Positions 10,131-19,566 of a stretch of 64,000 bases of DNA are shown one piece after another. Every line of letters starts with the position of its first letter. The first letter of the stretch is position 1. The notes beneath the pieces were generated by a model. It was given only the letters and a program-made list of their open reading frames with translations, was not told where the DNA came from and ran no database searches. The position numbers and the translations under genes were made by a program. The DNA lies in NCBI RefSeq assembly GCF_000196615.1, contig NC_014306.1:2914001-2978000 (forward strand), given 5' to 3'. This DNA comes from Erwinia billingiae Eb661 (GTDB lineage Bacteria > Pseudomonadota > Gammaproteobacteria > Enterobacterales > Enterobacteriaceae).

Positions 10131-11057
10131 ATGACTATACGATTTATGGATTTTCATGGCATCGATCTGAATCTGCTGGTGGCGTTTAATGCGCTGAGTG
10201 AAGAACGCAATGTCACCCGCGCGGCCAGCCGTGTAGGCGTCAGCCAGCCGGCGATGAGCGCGGCCCTCGCCCGCCTGCGCACGCTGTTTGGCGATCCGCT
10301 GTTCCAACGCAGTGCCGACGGTTTACAACCGACCGCCCGGGCCAGAGAACTGGCGGAACCGATTGGCAATGCCCTGCAACAGCTGGAAGTGACGCTGATC
10401 GCCAGACCGGCTTTCGATCCCAGCACGGTGAATCAGACTTTCCGGCTCGGCATGTCTGAATATCCGGCCTATGTGCTGCTGCCTTTACTGAGTCAGGCGC
10501 TGGAGCATCAGGCACCGGGGATCCGGCTGACGGTGCTGAATTTCGATCACCGCGATCGGGCAATCGATCTGCTGGATGCGGGGAAAATTGATGCGGCGAT
10601 TGGCGTGCCGACCGGCCAGCAGAATAACCGTATTCTTTCGCAGCCGCTGTTGCAGGACGAGTTTGTCACGCTGCTGCGGCACGACCATCCGCTGGCCAGC
10701 CGCGAGATGGATATGGCGACGTTTCTGCAGCTGAAGCATGTGCTGGTTTCGCCGGAAGGTGATGGCTATGGCCTGGTGGATCAGGTGTTGGCGCAGCAGG
10801 GATTACAGCGCATCCGGGCGCTGACGCTGCCACAGATGTTTGCGGCACCCGCGCTGGTCGCCGCCACGGATATGGTGACCACGGTAATGAAGCGCGTTGC
10901 GCAGCACGCGTCGGCCACCGGGCAATTACGGATGTTCACGCCGCCAGTGACCTTGCCGGTTGTGCCATTCGACCTGATGTGGCATCGCCGTAACGCCGGA
11001 TCTTCCGCACAGACGTGGCTCAGAGCGCTGATCGTCTCGCTGGCGTCGTCACTTTAG
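10131..11057 (+). CDS. LysR-family transcriptional regulator
   Basis: A 308-residue LysR-type regulator. The N-terminal winged helix-turn-helix is clear (DLNLLVAFNALSEERNVTRAA, then QPAMSAALARLRTLFGDPLF), followed by a two-lobed periplasmic-binding-like effector domain from about residue 95. No effector can be assigned. It is divergent from the SnoaL-like gene and probably controls it and itself from the shared 77-base gap. Neither ATG 10131 nor the in-frame ATG at 10146 has a convincing ribosome-binding site; 10146 would fit the family N-terminus equally well. Confidence 0.88.
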   Translation: MTIRFMDFHGIDLNLLVAFNALSEERNVTRAASRVGVSQPAMSAALARLRTLFGDPLFQRSADGLQPTARARELAEPIGNALQQLEVTLIARPAFDPSTVNQTFRLGMSEYPAYVLLPLLSQALEHQAPGIRLTVLNFDHRDRAIDLLDAGKIDAAIGVPTGQQNNRILSQPLLQDEFVTLLRHDHPLASREMDMATFLQLKHVLVSPEGDGYGLVDQVLAQQGLQRIRALTLPQMFAAPALVAATDMVTTVMKRVAQHASATGQLRMFTPPVTLPVVPFDLMWHRRNAGSSAQTWLRALIVSLASSL

Positions 11058-11063
11058 CGGTGC

Positions 11064-12179
11064 TCAGGCCGCACGGCCCTTCTCAAGCTGCTCCTGGTAC
11101 AACGCCGCCAGCACATCGGAGGCGGTCACCAGCCCGACCAGCTTGCCGGCCGGGTCAATCACCAGCGAACACTGCATGCTCTGCAGCGTGAACGGCAACA
11201 CCAGCTGCTCAACGGCATCATCCGGCGCACAGCGCGGGAAGGCGGTGCACATCACCTGTGAGATGGGATGCGTGGCCAGATCGTCAGGCCGTCTCTCCGC
11301 GTCCGCCAGTAAATCCCGCGAGGTGACGATCCCCAACAGCTCACCCGCTTTCGATACCACCGGCAGAACATCGATGCGATGCTGTCGCAGCAGGCTGCCC
11401 GCCTCGTGACAGGAGGCATCCGGTTCAATGGTCCACAGCTCTCGGGTCATAAAATCGGCGCAGCGCAGCCCACCAAAATGCCGGCGATGCGCGCGCTGCT
11501 CAGCCTGAGACAAAATCGCCTGCAGGTCACCCTCATCGATATCAACATACTCGCCCCGCGCCGCCAGCACCGCATGCAAATCTTCCCGGCTGACGCCAAT
11601 CCGCTGCGCCGGCCTGACCGGTGTTTTATCGGCGGCGTTGACCGGTGCGGCGTGAGGATAGCGTCGACGCAGCGCATTGTTGAACACCAGCGCCACGGCG
11701 GTCAGTAACAGCGAATTCACCAGCACCGGCACGATGGCAAACGCCCAGCCAAGATGGCTAATCGCCGGTCCGCCGAAAACGGCGGTCAGCGCCACGGCAC
11801 CACTCGGCGGATGCAGGCAGCGCAAAGAGAACATCAGGGCGATGGTCAGGCCCACGGAGATCCCGCCCGCCAGGCCGCTATGCCCTATCCATTGCGCACA
11901 GGCAACACCGATCACCGAGGCCAGCAGATTGCCGCCAATGATTGACCAGGGTTGCGCTAAAGGACTGGCAGGCACGCCAAACAACAGAACCGCAGATGCG
12001 CCCATCGGCGCAATAAACCACGGGTTGGCTTCGCCAAGCATCAGGTGGGACAACTGAAAGGTGGCGGTGAGCGCAATGGCGGCACCGATGGCGGCAGCCA
12101 GACGTTCTTTCAGGGAAGGCACGGTCGCCTGCGGCCAAAAGGTGCGGGCCCAGCGGATTAGGGGGAATATGAGCTTCAT
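11064..12179 (-). CDS. HPP-family membrane protein with C-terminal CBS pair
   Basis: A 371-residue protein. The first 165 residues form an HPP domain: four hydrophobic segments, with the signature-like stretches 'FIAPMGASAVLLFGVPASPLAQP' and 'LHPPSGAVALTA'. After a linker, two CBS domains follow (about residues 240-365), which usually bind adenosine nucleotides and gate the attached domain. HPP proteins are linked to nitrite or other small-anion movement in some systems; here the cargo is not known. ATG 12179 is used; a TTG codon directly before it is in frame. It ends six bases from the end of the convergent LysR gene. Confidence 0.85.
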   Translation of the reverse strand: MKLIFPLIRWARTFWPQATVPSLKERLAAAIGAAIALTATFQLSHLMLGEANPWFIAPMGASAVLLFGVPASPLAQPWSIIGGNLLASVIGVACAQWIGHSGLAGGISVGLTIALMFSLRCLHPPSGAVALTAVFGGPAISHLGWAFAIVPVLVNSLLLTAVALVFNNALRRRYPHAAPVNAADKTPVRPAQRIGVSREDLHAVLAARGEYVDIDEGDLQAILSQAEQRAHRRHFGGLRCADFMTRELWTIEPDASCHEAGSLLRQHRIDVLPVVSKAGELLGIVTSRDLLADAERRPDDLATHPISQVMCTAFPRCAPDDAVEQLVLPFTLQSMQCSLVIDPAGKLVGLVTASDVLAALYQEQLEKGRAA

Positions 12180-12365
12180 CAATATAGGGGGGAAGTGTCC
12201 GGAATAAAAATAAGGCTAGCATTTTAGCTAGCCAAGGTAACGATAGCCAGATAAATGGCGATTAACTCAGAGAATGCCCGGTCGGCGAATCTTTGTAAAC
12301 CGGTCAGGCGTTCAGGCGGTCAACTGATGCTACCTGCCTTCCCTGCCGCGTGAGGAATGCGAGGC

Positions 12366-13448
12366 TTATGCGCCGAGGCGAAGAATCGATGTGGCATTTC
12401 CCCAGGCAACCGCATTACGCTCCTGCTCAGTGATATTGGCGGTTTTAAGCCAGTTCACCGCAATTTCGGTGCTTTCAAACGGGTAGTCGATCGAGAACAT
12501 CACATTTTCACTGCCCATTGAATCCAGCGCACACCTGAGCGCGGCATCATTACAGACACCCGAGGTGGTGATGGTGATGTTCTTTTTGGCATACCAGGAA
12601 GGCGGATGCTTGATGGCAAACGTCTGATTGGCAATTTGATAGCGGCTATCCAGACGCCACAACTGGATGGGTAGCGTCTCGCCCATATGGCCCAATATCA
12701 CCCGCGCGCCAGGGTAACGGTCAAACGTCCCGCTGAAAATCAGCCTCAGCGCATGGGAACAGGTTTCTACTGCCCAGCTCCAGACCGGCCCCCACATCTC
12801 AGGGTGACCTGCAAACATATGCGGGTAGTCTGGTGGGTTGCCAGGGTGAATGTAAATCGGCACGTTCAGCGCTTCTACGCGCTCCCAGAACACGTCATAG
12901 CGGCGGTCATCCAGATACAATCCGTCCGTCTCGCCGTTGATCATGCCACCCTGCATATGAAGCTGTTTTACGCAGCGCTCCAGTTCATTCGCCGCCGCAA
13001 GCGGATCCTGCATCGCCAGGTGGGCAAAACCGCCGTAACGACGGGGATTCTTTTGCATCTCGGTGGCCAGTTTGTCATTGGCATAACGGGCCAGTCGCAC
13101 CGCCTTCACTCTGTCAGGCTCGGCCTGCACGCCAGGACCGGATAAGGACAGCACGGCAAAATCCACGCCATTTTTATCCATAATTTCCAGCCTGCCCTTG
13201 CCAAAATCAGACAACGGGGTGACCACTTTATCCACCAGCCCATTGCGCAAGTTCTGCTGAGTTTCATGCAGGTAGCCAACGAACTCAGGCAGCATGAAAT
13301 GCTCTTCAAGAGCAATGATGCGCCGGGGCGGTTGAACGGCGGCAGGTTCGACAGCCGCCGCCGAGGCAAAATGGCTGCTTCCTGCAAATACGGTGCTTCC
13401 CGCCATCACGGCGGTCGCATTCTTAAGAAAATCACGACGATTGGTCAT
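12366..13448 (-). CDS. Tat-exported amidohydrolase (ACMSD / resorcylate decarboxylase-like)
   Basis: A 360-residue metal-dependent hydrolase or decarboxylase of the amidohydrolase-2 family. The N-terminus NRRDFLKN plus an Ala-rich core ending in SASA-like sequence is a twin-arginine signal, so the enzyme should act in the periplasm. This is unusual, because most relatives are cytoplasmic. Metal-site motifs in order: ALEEHF (the Glu-x-His form seen in nonoxidative aromatic-acid decarboxylases), IYIHPGNPP, GHMGE and SIDYPFES. The substrate is unknown, with benzoate-type acids most likely by family. GGAG lies eight bases before the ATG. A TetR-type regulator gene lies directly upstream on the same strand, and a perfect palindrome sits in the gap. 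Confidence 0.85.
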   Translation of the reverse strand: MTNRRDFLKNATAVMAGSTVFAGSSHFASAAAVEPAAVQPPRRIIALEEHFMLPEFVGYLHETQQNLRNGLVDKVVTPLSDFGKGRLEIMDKNGVDFAVLSLSGPGVQAEPDRVKAVRLARYANDKLATEMQKNPRRYGGFAHLAMQDPLAAANELERCVKQLHMQGGMINGETDGLYLDDRRYDVFWERVEALNVPIYIHPGNPPDYPHMFAGHPEMWGPVWSWAVETCSHALRLIFSGTFDRYPGARVILGHMGETLPIQLWRLDSRYQIANQTFAIKHPPSWYAKKNITITTSGVCNDAALRCALDSMGSENVMFSIDYPFESTEIAVNWLKTANITEQERNAVAWGNATSILRLGA

Positions 13449-13465
13449 ATCAGGGCTCCGGCCAC

Positions 13466-13494
13466 AATTAGGAAACGAATATCGTTTCCTAATT
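13466..13494. promoter_or_regulatory. Palindromic operator, probable TetR-protein binding site
   Basis: AATTAGGAAACGA and its exact reverse complement TCGTTTCCTAATT flank a central ATA, giving 13-base arms with no mismatch. It lies 18-46 bases upstream of the amidohydrolase ATG and just after the TetR gene, so it is the natural operator for local repression. Assignment to this TetR protein is by position. Confidence 0.8.
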
Positions 13495-13547
13495 AAGATA
13501 ACCGTAACGCGGCCTGAAATCGTCTGGCACCTCGTTGCAAAACGTAA

Positions 13548-14207
13548 TCAGTTGAAAGCGCGTGTTAACGACGGGCGGGAGGCCAACAGCATCGGGCTGA
13601 AATCTTGCAGGATCTGTGCAATCCGCGGCTGGGGGTTGTAGGTCGGAACCGGCGGCAGGATCCCCAGCGAAATATCACGCAGCAGCGGCGTCACGATCAG
13701 CGACTGAAGATAGACCGCTGAATTTGCCGGCCAGAGCGGGTTTAGCAACCCCGCCGCCCTCACCGCGTTCAGCCAGCCGTCGAGCACACTGCCAGCGGTA
13801 TCAAAACCATTGGCCCGGTACAGCTTGAGGTACTCTGCTTTTTTCTTTAACTCTCCCTGAAGAAACTGATAGATCACCACGGATTCCAGAGAGAGCACCC
13901 GCTGCATGAGGGTGATGAAAAAGGCTTCCAGCAATGCGATAACCTCCTGCTCAGTCGCAGGTAAAGCCGGGGCCACAACCTCACTGGTGGAGGTCCATTT
14001 CGCAATCATGCCTTCGACGATGGCGTCTTTGTTGCTGAAAAATTTATAGATGGTTTTTTTAGCCAGACCGCCTCGTTTGGCGATCTCATCAATGGTAAGA
14101 CTGGCCATATCCCGCTCAACAATGAGGATGAAGGCGGTATTGAGTACCTTGTCACGCACGTCACTTTCCGGCGCGGAGGGTCTGCCTCGGGTCTGGTTAT
14201 CAGTCAT
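13548..14207 (-). CDS. TetR-family transcriptional regulator
   Basis: About 219 residues. The TetR DNA-binding domain is clear: 'ADKVLNTAF'-type first helix, then TIDEIAKRGGLAKKTIYKFF as the helix-turn-helix, then 'NKDAIVEGMI'. The C-terminal ligand domain is divergent and contains the LQGELKKKAEYLKLY stretch. ATG 14207 is preferred: it has GAGTGA about seven bases upstream and gives a start close to the family norm. The upstream ATG at 14249 has a GGGGA abutting it, which is too close. It probably represses the amidohydrolase gene through the palindrome at 13466-13494. Its own promoter region shows no second copy of that site. Confidence 0.87.
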   Translation of the reverse strand: MTDNQTRGRPSAPESDVRDKVLNTAFILIVERDMASLTIDEIAKRGGLAKKTIYKFFSNKDAIVEGMIAKWTSTSEVVAPALPATEQEVIALLEAFFITLMQRVLSLESVVIYQFLQGELKKKAEYLKLYRANGFDTAGSVLDGWLNAVRAAGLLNPLWPANSAVYLQSLIVTPLLRDISLGILPPVPTYNPQPRIAQILQDFSPMLLASRPSLTRAFN

Positions 14208-14375
14208 TATCGGGTCACTCTGGCATCCGGTTTGCGGTAATTTAGTCATTCCCCGGAGGCATGTAAAGGACAGGCACCCAATGACTCCAAAGCGCTAATC
14301 GCTTCGCTGACATCCTCGCTATACTAGAGGGCACGGTGCGGTAAGCGTACCGGGGAAACTCAATGAGGTGAAGGT

Positions 14376-14684
14376 TTGATTAAATACAGCGTGCTCTATC
14401 CGACTACTGAAAACGGCCACTTTGATCATGACTACTATCGCGACGTGCATCTGCCGTTAATCAAAGCGCGGATGGGCGACTATCTGGTCTCGTACAGCAT
14501 CGACAAAATTCTCTCTGCCCCCGATGGCTCGCCAGCGCCATACGTCGCGGCCTGCCATCTGATCTGCCATTCTGCCGAAGCGTTGCAAAAAGGCATGGCG
14601 GGACATGTGGATGAGATTGTCGGTGATGTCGATAACTTCACCAACATTAAATCGGTGAAGTGGATCGCGGAAGTGGTGGTATAA
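14376..14684 (+). CDS. EthD-family protein
   Basis: A 102-residue dimeric alpha/beta-barrel type protein of the EthD family. It shows the family pattern 'YP' near the start, then FDHDYYRDVHLPL, then the C-terminal 'IVGDVDNFTNIKSVKWIAEV'. Relatives accompany degradation enzymes, but most have no defined reaction. The start is the TTG at 14376, preceded by GAGGTGAAGG; no in-frame ATG or GTG exists upstream before a stop. It is divergent from the TetR gene. A bidirectional terminator follows. Confidence 0.8.
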   Translation: MIKYSVLYPTTENGHFDHDYYRDVHLPLIKARMGDYLVSYSIDKILSAPDGSPAPYVAACHLICHSAEALQKGMAGHVDEIVGDVDNFTNIKSVKWIAEVVV

Positions 14685-14705
14685 CCCACCCCCAGCAGGC
14701 ATAAA

Positions 14706-14730
14706 AAAACCGGCTCAACGGCCGGTTTTA
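14706..14730. terminator. Bidirectional terminator between the EthD gene and hemB
   Basis: AAAACCGGC (14706-14714) pairs with GCCGGTTTT (14721-14729). A-run and T-run flanks make it usable from both sides, serving the convergent EthD gene and hemB. Confidence 0.85.
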
Positions 14731-14745
14731 TCACGCACTGCCGGA

Positions 14746-15723
14746 CTACAGCAGTTTCTTCTCGGCCAGCTCCAGCGCGAAGTAGCTGAAGATCAGATCG
14801 GCACCGGCGCGTTTGATGGCACCGAGACTTTCCAGCACCACATCACGCTCGCTGATTGCGCCAGCCTGCGCGGCAAACTTGATCATCGCGTACTCACCGC
14901 TCACCTGATAGGCCGCCAGCGGCAGTTCAGTGTGGTCGCGGACGTCACGGATGATATCCAGATAGGCGCCGGCAGGTTTGACCATCAGCGCATCGGCACC
15001 TTCGGCCTGATCGATTAACGACTCACGCAGCGCTTCGCGGCGGTTCATCGGGTTCATCTGGTACGTTTTACGGTCGCCCTTCAGAGAAGTGCCTGCCGCT
15101 TCACGGAACGGGCCGTAGAACGAGGAAGCAAACTTGGTCGAGTAGGACATGATGGCGGTATCGGTAAAACCGGCGGCATCCAGCGCGTGACGAATGGCGG
15201 CAACCTGGCCATCCATTGCCGCGGAAGGCGCGATAAAATCCGCACCCGCGTGAGCCGCCGCAACGGCCTGTTTGCCGAGGTTAATCAGCGTGGCGTCGTT
15301 ATCCACGCCATGGTCGTGCAGCACACCGCAATGACCGTGGGTGGTGTACTCACAGAAGCAGGTGTCGGACATCACGATCATTTCCGGCACGGTCTCTTTG
15401 CAGATCCGCGACATACGGGAAACCAGACCGTTTTCCTGCCATGAGTCACTACCATCCGCGTCGGTATGATGCGAAATACCAAAGGTCATCACCGAACGGA
15501 TACCGGCCTTAGCAATACGTTCAATTTCATAGGCCAGACGCTTTTCAGGAATGCGCATGACGCCCGGCATCGCCTGAATGGCTTTATAGTCATCAAGACC
15601 TTCTTCAACGAAAATAGGCAATGCCAAATCGTTGATACTCAGTGAAGATTCCTGGAACATGGCGCGAAGAGACGGGGTCTGACGGAGACGTCGTGGACGT
15701 TGATTAGGCGTATAACTGGACAA
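14746..15723 (-). CDS. hemB: Delta-aminolevulinic acid dehydratase (porphobilinogen synthase)
   Basis: A 325-residue cytoplasmic enzyme joining two 5-aminolevulinates into porphobilinogen, the second committed step of haem synthesis. Visible signature features: the zinc-binding Cys cluster [13 protein letters not shown], the first Schiff-base region with [17 protein letters not shown], and [10 protein letters not shown] with the second catalytic Lys. The length matches E. coli HemB, and similarity runs end to end. The only plausible start is TTG at 15723 with GAGG upstream. It is convergent with the EthD gene and divergent from the antiporter. Confidence 0.97.
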   Translation of the reverse strand: MSSYTPNQRPRRLRQTPSLRAMFQESSLSINDLALPIFVEEGLDDYKAIQAMPGVMRIPEKRLAYEIERIAKAGIRSVMTFGISHHTDADGSDSWQENGLVSRMSRICKETVPEMIVMSDTCFCEYTTHGHCGVLHDHGVDNDATLINLGKQAVAAAHAGADFIAPSAAMDGQVAAIRHALDAAGFTDTAIMSYSTKFASSFYGPFREAAGTSLKGDRKTYQMNPMNRREALRESLIDQAEGADALMVKPAGAYLDIIRDVRDHTELPLAAYQVSGEYAMIKFAAQAGAISERDVVLESLGAIKRAGADLIFSYFALELAEKKLL

Positions 15724-15897
15724 AACAACCTCGGTTTAGCGGAGGATCGCTGAAGAAGAAACGTCGTCAGCGAGAAAAAATGAGTCTGCTAACAGTATAC
15801 CTCTGAACGCCTGCTGACAATCTTTGCGGCGGCGCGCGGCACAGAATGCGTAATTTTATCGTCCATACTTAACGGCTCAACACAAAAAGGAGAAGCA

Positions 15898-17247
15898 ATG
15901 GGATTTCTTGGCTGGACCGCCGCTACGGGTGGATTATTACTGTTAATGACGCTGGCATCGGGTTGGATCAAACGCGGCCCGATTACTGCATTTGCGTTAT
16001 ATCTCGCCGTGGGCATTGCCTGCGGCCCCTGGGTGCTCGGCTTGTTATCGATTGATATTGCGGCCCATGCCGAACTGGCAAAAAATCTCACTGAGATCGC
16101 CATGGCCGCTTCACTGTTTATTACCGGGCTGAAGCTCAGGCTGCCGCTAAAAAGTCAGGGCTGGCGGATTGGTCTTCGGCTGGCGTTTCCGGGGATGCTG
16201 CTGACGGTGCTGGGTGTCACCGTGGTGGCGCACTATCTGGCGGACCTCTCCTGGCCGCTCTCGCTGGCCTTTGGCGCGATCGTCGCCCCGACCGATCCGG
16301 TGCTGGCCAGCCTGATTTCGGTTAACGATGCCCGGGATAGCGACAATCTGCGGGTTTCCCTCTCCAGCGAAGCCGGGATGAACGACGGCACCGCCCTGCC
16401 GCTGCTGATGCTGGCGGTGATGCTGTTGACCACCCAGGGCGAGCTAACGCTGCCTGACTTTGCGCAATGGGCGCTGGTCGATGTGCTGTGGGCGATTGTT
16501 GGCGGGCTGGGGATCGGCTTTATTCTCGGCCGGTTTGTTGGTCAGTACATCACCCATTTGCGCCACCGGCATCAGGATGTCGCCCCGAATGACTTCCTGG
16601 CGCTGGCGCTGATTGCCCTGAGCTATGCCGCCGCCCAGGCGCTGGATGCTTCCGGCTTCCTCGCCGCCTTTGCCGCCGGTGTGGGACTGCGTCGCGCAGA
16701 AATGCGGGTGATTAACCGTCAACCGGCCGATGACTTTACCGACAGCGACAATCGTCCACCCGCTGAGGTGCTGGTTAATCCGCATATCCGCCACGCGCCG
16801 GGCGAAACCAATGCCGCCAGCTCGGTTGGCCTGGTGGTTGGCGATGCGCTCTCCTTCGGTGACACGGTGGAACGGCTGTTCGCCGCCGTGATCATCATTG
16901 TGTTGGGCGTTACGCTGGCCCATCACTGGGATCCACAAGGTCTGCTGATGGCGGTGATACTGTTTCTCGTCATCCGCCCGGCCTCGGTGTGGATCGCCAC
17001 CGCCGGCATGAACGCGCCGCGCAATCAGCGCCTGATTATCGGCTGGTTAGGGATTAGAGGGATTGGCAGTATTAACTACATTGCCTGGGCCTACACCCAT
17101 GGCGTGGCGGGAGGAGAAGTCACCCGAATGGCGAATATGGCCTTCACGCTGATTGTCGCCAGCGTCATCGTGCATGGCGTGTCGGTAACGCCGTTGCTGA
17201 ACTGGCGGCAGGCAAAAATTGCCGCCAGACAGAAAAAGGACGATTAA
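15898..17247 (+). CDS. Cation:proton antiporter (CPA1 / NhaP-like)
   Basis: A 449-residue membrane protein with about twelve hydrophobic segments and the CPA1 exchanger core: 'AIVAPTDPVLASL' (the conserved Asp in the TDP motif) and 'SEAGMNDGTALPLL' (the GxNDG ion-binding motif). 'FLAAFAAGVGLRR' and 'WLGIRGIGSINYIAWAY' follow in the C-terminal half. It probably exchanges Na+ or K+ for H+. A charged loop near residues 275-310 sits before the last third. AAGGAG lies seven bases before ATG. Confidence 0.88.
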   Translation: MGFLGWTAATGGLLLLMTLASGWIKRGPITAFALYLAVGIACGPWVLGLLSIDIAAHAELAKNLTEIAMAASLFITGLKLRLPLKSQGWRIGLRLAFPGMLLTVLGVTVVAHYLADLSWPLSLAFGAIVAPTDPVLASLISVNDARDSDNLRVSLSSEAGMNDGTALPLLMLAVMLLTTQGELTLPDFAQWALVDVLWAIVGGLGIGFILGRFVGQYITHLRHRHQDVAPNDFLALALIALSYAAAQALDASGFLAAFAAGVGLRRAEMRVINRQPADDFTDSDNRPPAEVLVNPHIRHAPGETNAASSVGLVVGDALSFGDTVERLFAAVIIIVLGVTLAHHWDPQGLLMAVILFLVIRPASVWIATAGMNAPRNQRLIIGWLGIRGIGSINYIAWAYTHGVAGGEVTRMANMAFTLIVASVIVHGVSVTPLLNWRQAKIAARQKKDD

Positions 17248-17253
17248 AAACGG

Positions 17254-17280
17254 CGCGGGTTAGCCTTAACCCGCGTTTTC
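17254..17280. terminator. Bidirectional terminator between the antiporter and flippase genes
   Basis: CGCGGGTTA (17254-17262) pairs with TAACCCGCG (17267-17275), followed by TTTT; the left side is A-rich for the other strand. The stop codon of the flippase gene lies inside the stem. Confidence 0.85.
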
Positions 17281-18570
17281 TTTCGGCGCTTCAAATCCTC
17301 GGGGGCTCTCTTTCAGCAGATAGCTCTTGAGGATATTGTGTTTGATCATAATCCGCAGGATGCCGAGGAATACCAGGAACTCGGACAGCACCAGCGAACT
17401 CGCCGCGCCAATCGCGCCAAACTGCCATGCCAACAGCGCACAGACCGGCACGTTAATCAGGCCAACAATAAACATCACATGCATACGCTGCTTGGCCAGC
17501 CCGTGAGGGATCAGGATTTGCAGCCCCGCCGGGTAGCTGACGTTACCGAAGATAAATCCGCACACCATCACCCGCAGCACGTTGGCCGATTCGTGGAAAT
17601 CGGGTCCCAACAGCAGCTTGACGATTAAATCCGCGAAGAAGAAGGTGAACACCACAATAAACACGCTAATACCAAAGGAAAAGGTAATGCTTTTGCGGGT
17701 GGCGTGGATCACCGCATGCGGATCCTTATGGAACAGATAGCTGACGCGCGGGAAGAAGGCATTACCAATTTGCTCAGGCAAGGTATTGGCGGCTTTCTTC
17801 AGGCGGTCGCCGCCGTTATATAAGCCGACCATATAATTGCTGGTCATGCTGGCCAGAATTAACACGTTGACGTTGTTAAACAGGTTGGCGCCGGCAATCG
17901 CCAGAAAGACATGCAGACTGTCTTTAATGCGTTGCATGATTTCGCGCGGCTCAAAGCGGTAAAAACCAATCACCTTCATATTGACCACGAAATACAGGGT
18001 GATCACCGCGGTAATGGTGGCCGTTACGCCCGGTATCAGCGCCGCCAGCCAGGTGTCTTCCGGCGTTTTCACCAGCAGGAAGGTCAACGGAATAGAACAA
18101 AACTGCCCGACGGTGGAGATCAGCGCGGTTTTCCCCAGCTTCTCAAAACCCTGCATCAACCAGCCAAAGGACAGCAACTGGCCATATAAGACCGTTGAGT
18201 TCGCCAGCACAATAAAGAACAAATTATGCCACTTCGGATTAAACCAGGTGACCAGCAGCAGGATCGCCAGCGTGGCGGTCCCCATAATCAGCTTGGCATT
18301 GAAGGTTGACCAGAACAGCTGGGTCACCTTGCTTTTGTCTTCCCGGTGCTGCGCGATATCCTTGGTGGTGTAAACGTTAAAGCCCCAATCGGAGATGGTA
18401 CTGCAGTACATGACGCAGGCCAGACCCAGTGCCAACACCCCCATATGCTCTACACCCAAAATACGGGCAAGGTAGGGCAAGGTGACTAACGGAAAAATAA
18501 AGGAGGCGCCACGCAGCCCCAACAAAGAAAAAATATTAATGATTAAACTTTTATCAAATACCTTAGCCAT
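17266..18570 (-). CDS. Wzx-like polysaccharide flippase (MOP superfamily)
   Basis: A 434-residue protein with about twelve membrane spans. It starts with the flippase-type N-terminus 'INIFSLLGLRGASFIFPLVTLPYLARILG' and carries 'GLYNGGDRLKKAANTLPEQIGNAFFPRVS' in the centre, as in O-antigen/EPS Wzx proteins. It should move lipid-linked sugar units across the inner membrane. It lies 15 bases after a family 2 glycosyltransferase gene, so the two form an operon. No polymerase or priming transferase is present here. The pair therefore looks like a satellite of a polysaccharide locus elsewhere in the genome, as seen for EPS in Pantoea/Erwinia; that link is inference. Confidence 0.87.
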   Translation of the reverse strand: MAKVFDKSLIINIFSLLGLRGASFIFPLVTLPYLARILGVEHMGVLALGLACVMYCSTISDWGFNVYTTKDIAQHREDKSKVTQLFWSTFNAKLIMGTATLAILLLVTWFNPKWHNLFFIVLANSTVLYGQLLSFGWLMQGFEKLGKTALISTVGQFCSIPLTFLLVKTPEDTWLAALIPGVTATITAVITLYFVVNMKVIGFYRFEPREIMQRIKDSLHVFLAIAGANLFNNVNVLILASMTSNYMVGLYNGGDRLKKAANTLPEQIGNAFFPRVSYLFHKDPHAVIHATRKSITFSFGISVFIVVFTFFFADLIVKLLLGPDFHESANVLRVMVCGFIFGNVSYPAGLQILIPHGLAKQRMHVMFIVGLINVPVCALLAWQFGAIGAASSLVLSEFLVFLGILRIMIKHNILKSYLLKESPRGFEAPKENAG

Positions 18571-18585
18571 CAGCCCTTAACCTTT

Positions 18586-19566
18586 TCAAGAAACCGTCAT
18601 ACTGCGCAGATTCTGCCTGACTTTGATCAGATTAGAGTATAATTCCGGCTTCCTTAACAGTAGCCAGTTGGTAACAGAGCCTGGTTTCAGACTTTTCCCC
18701 AAATAGTGAATCGCGTGGGTGACATAGGCAGGAACGCTGCGGTTATCGGCAAGTGCCAGATTAATCATTAACTTGAACGAGTGAATCAGATACAGCCGGC
18801 GCAATTCGGCCAGTTCCTTTTGATCGTCCACTGCCCTGAGTAATTTCTCATAGGAACAGACAAAAGCATCATAACGCTGGCGGAAAAAGCTTTCGCTCTT
18901 CACGCTGTTGGTTAAAGAGCCGCTGCGAATACGTTGCTTATAGTAAAGATTCTGACTGACAAATGCGCTGCGCGAGCGCAAAAACACTTCCAGCGTAAAA
19001 CAATGGTCTTCATGCAGACGCTTAACATATTTTAATTGGTAAGTTTCGATGACCTCTTTTTTCAAAATATAATTCCAGGTCGCCGAGGTATAGGCCCCTG
19101 AACGCAGCAAAGAGGCAAAAACCTCCTTCGGTTTCATTAAGCCAAATTCGCGGTGCTCGACTTTGCCATAGGTGCGCCCGGAGTCATCATCCTCAAACAT
19201 CTGCGAGTTGAAGCAAAACAGTTCCACTTCGGGATGCAGGGCCACGGTGTCGCTCAGCTCTCTGAACAGGCCGTCGCATACCACGTCATCCGGGTCACAG
19301 CAGAAGATGAACTCACCCTGCGCCATCGCAATGCCGACGTCGCGTGCATTACCCAGGCCACCGTTGGCAATGGTGACCACTTTTACATTGTCCAGCGCAC
19401 CGTACTTTTGCTCCACCAGCGCCAGAGTATTATCGGTAGATCCATCGTTAATGATAATAAGTTCATTCGGGGAAGGAATTTGACTCAGCAATGAATCAAT
19501 ACATTCAACAATGTAATTCCCAACATTATACGCAGGAATAATGACTGACAACAATTTAGCTGACAT
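18586..19566 (-). CDS. Family 2 glycosyltransferase
   Basis: About 326 residues. The GT-A fold is shown by VIIPAYNVGNYIVECIDSLL, then IIINDGSTDNT, then the metal-binding FCCDPDDVV (DxD region); a C-terminal helical part follows, typical of EPS/LPS transferases. It adds a sugar to a lipid-linked acceptor on the cytoplasmic side, and the flippase encoded next would export the product. ATG 19566 is used because AAGAG sits nine bases upstream; the in-frame ATG at 19575 lies only about one base from that site. The long upstream region carries two RcsAB-box-like sequences. Confidence 0.85.
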   Translation of the reverse strand: MSAKLLSVIIPAYNVGNYIVECIDSLLSQIPSPNELIIINDGSTDNTLALVEQKYGALDNVKVVTIANGGLGNARDVGIAMAQGEFIFCCDPDDVVCDGLFRELSDTVALHPEVELFCFNSQMFEDDDSGRTYGKVEHREFGLMKPKEVFASLLRSGAYTSATWNYILKKEVIETYQLKYVKRLHEDHCFTLEVFLRSRSAFVSQNLYYKQRIRSGSLTNSVKSESFFRQRYDAFVCSYEKLLRAVDDQKELAELRRLYLIHSFKLMINLALADNRSVPAYVTHAIHYLGKSLKPGSVTNWLLLRKPELYSNLIKVRQNLRSMTVS

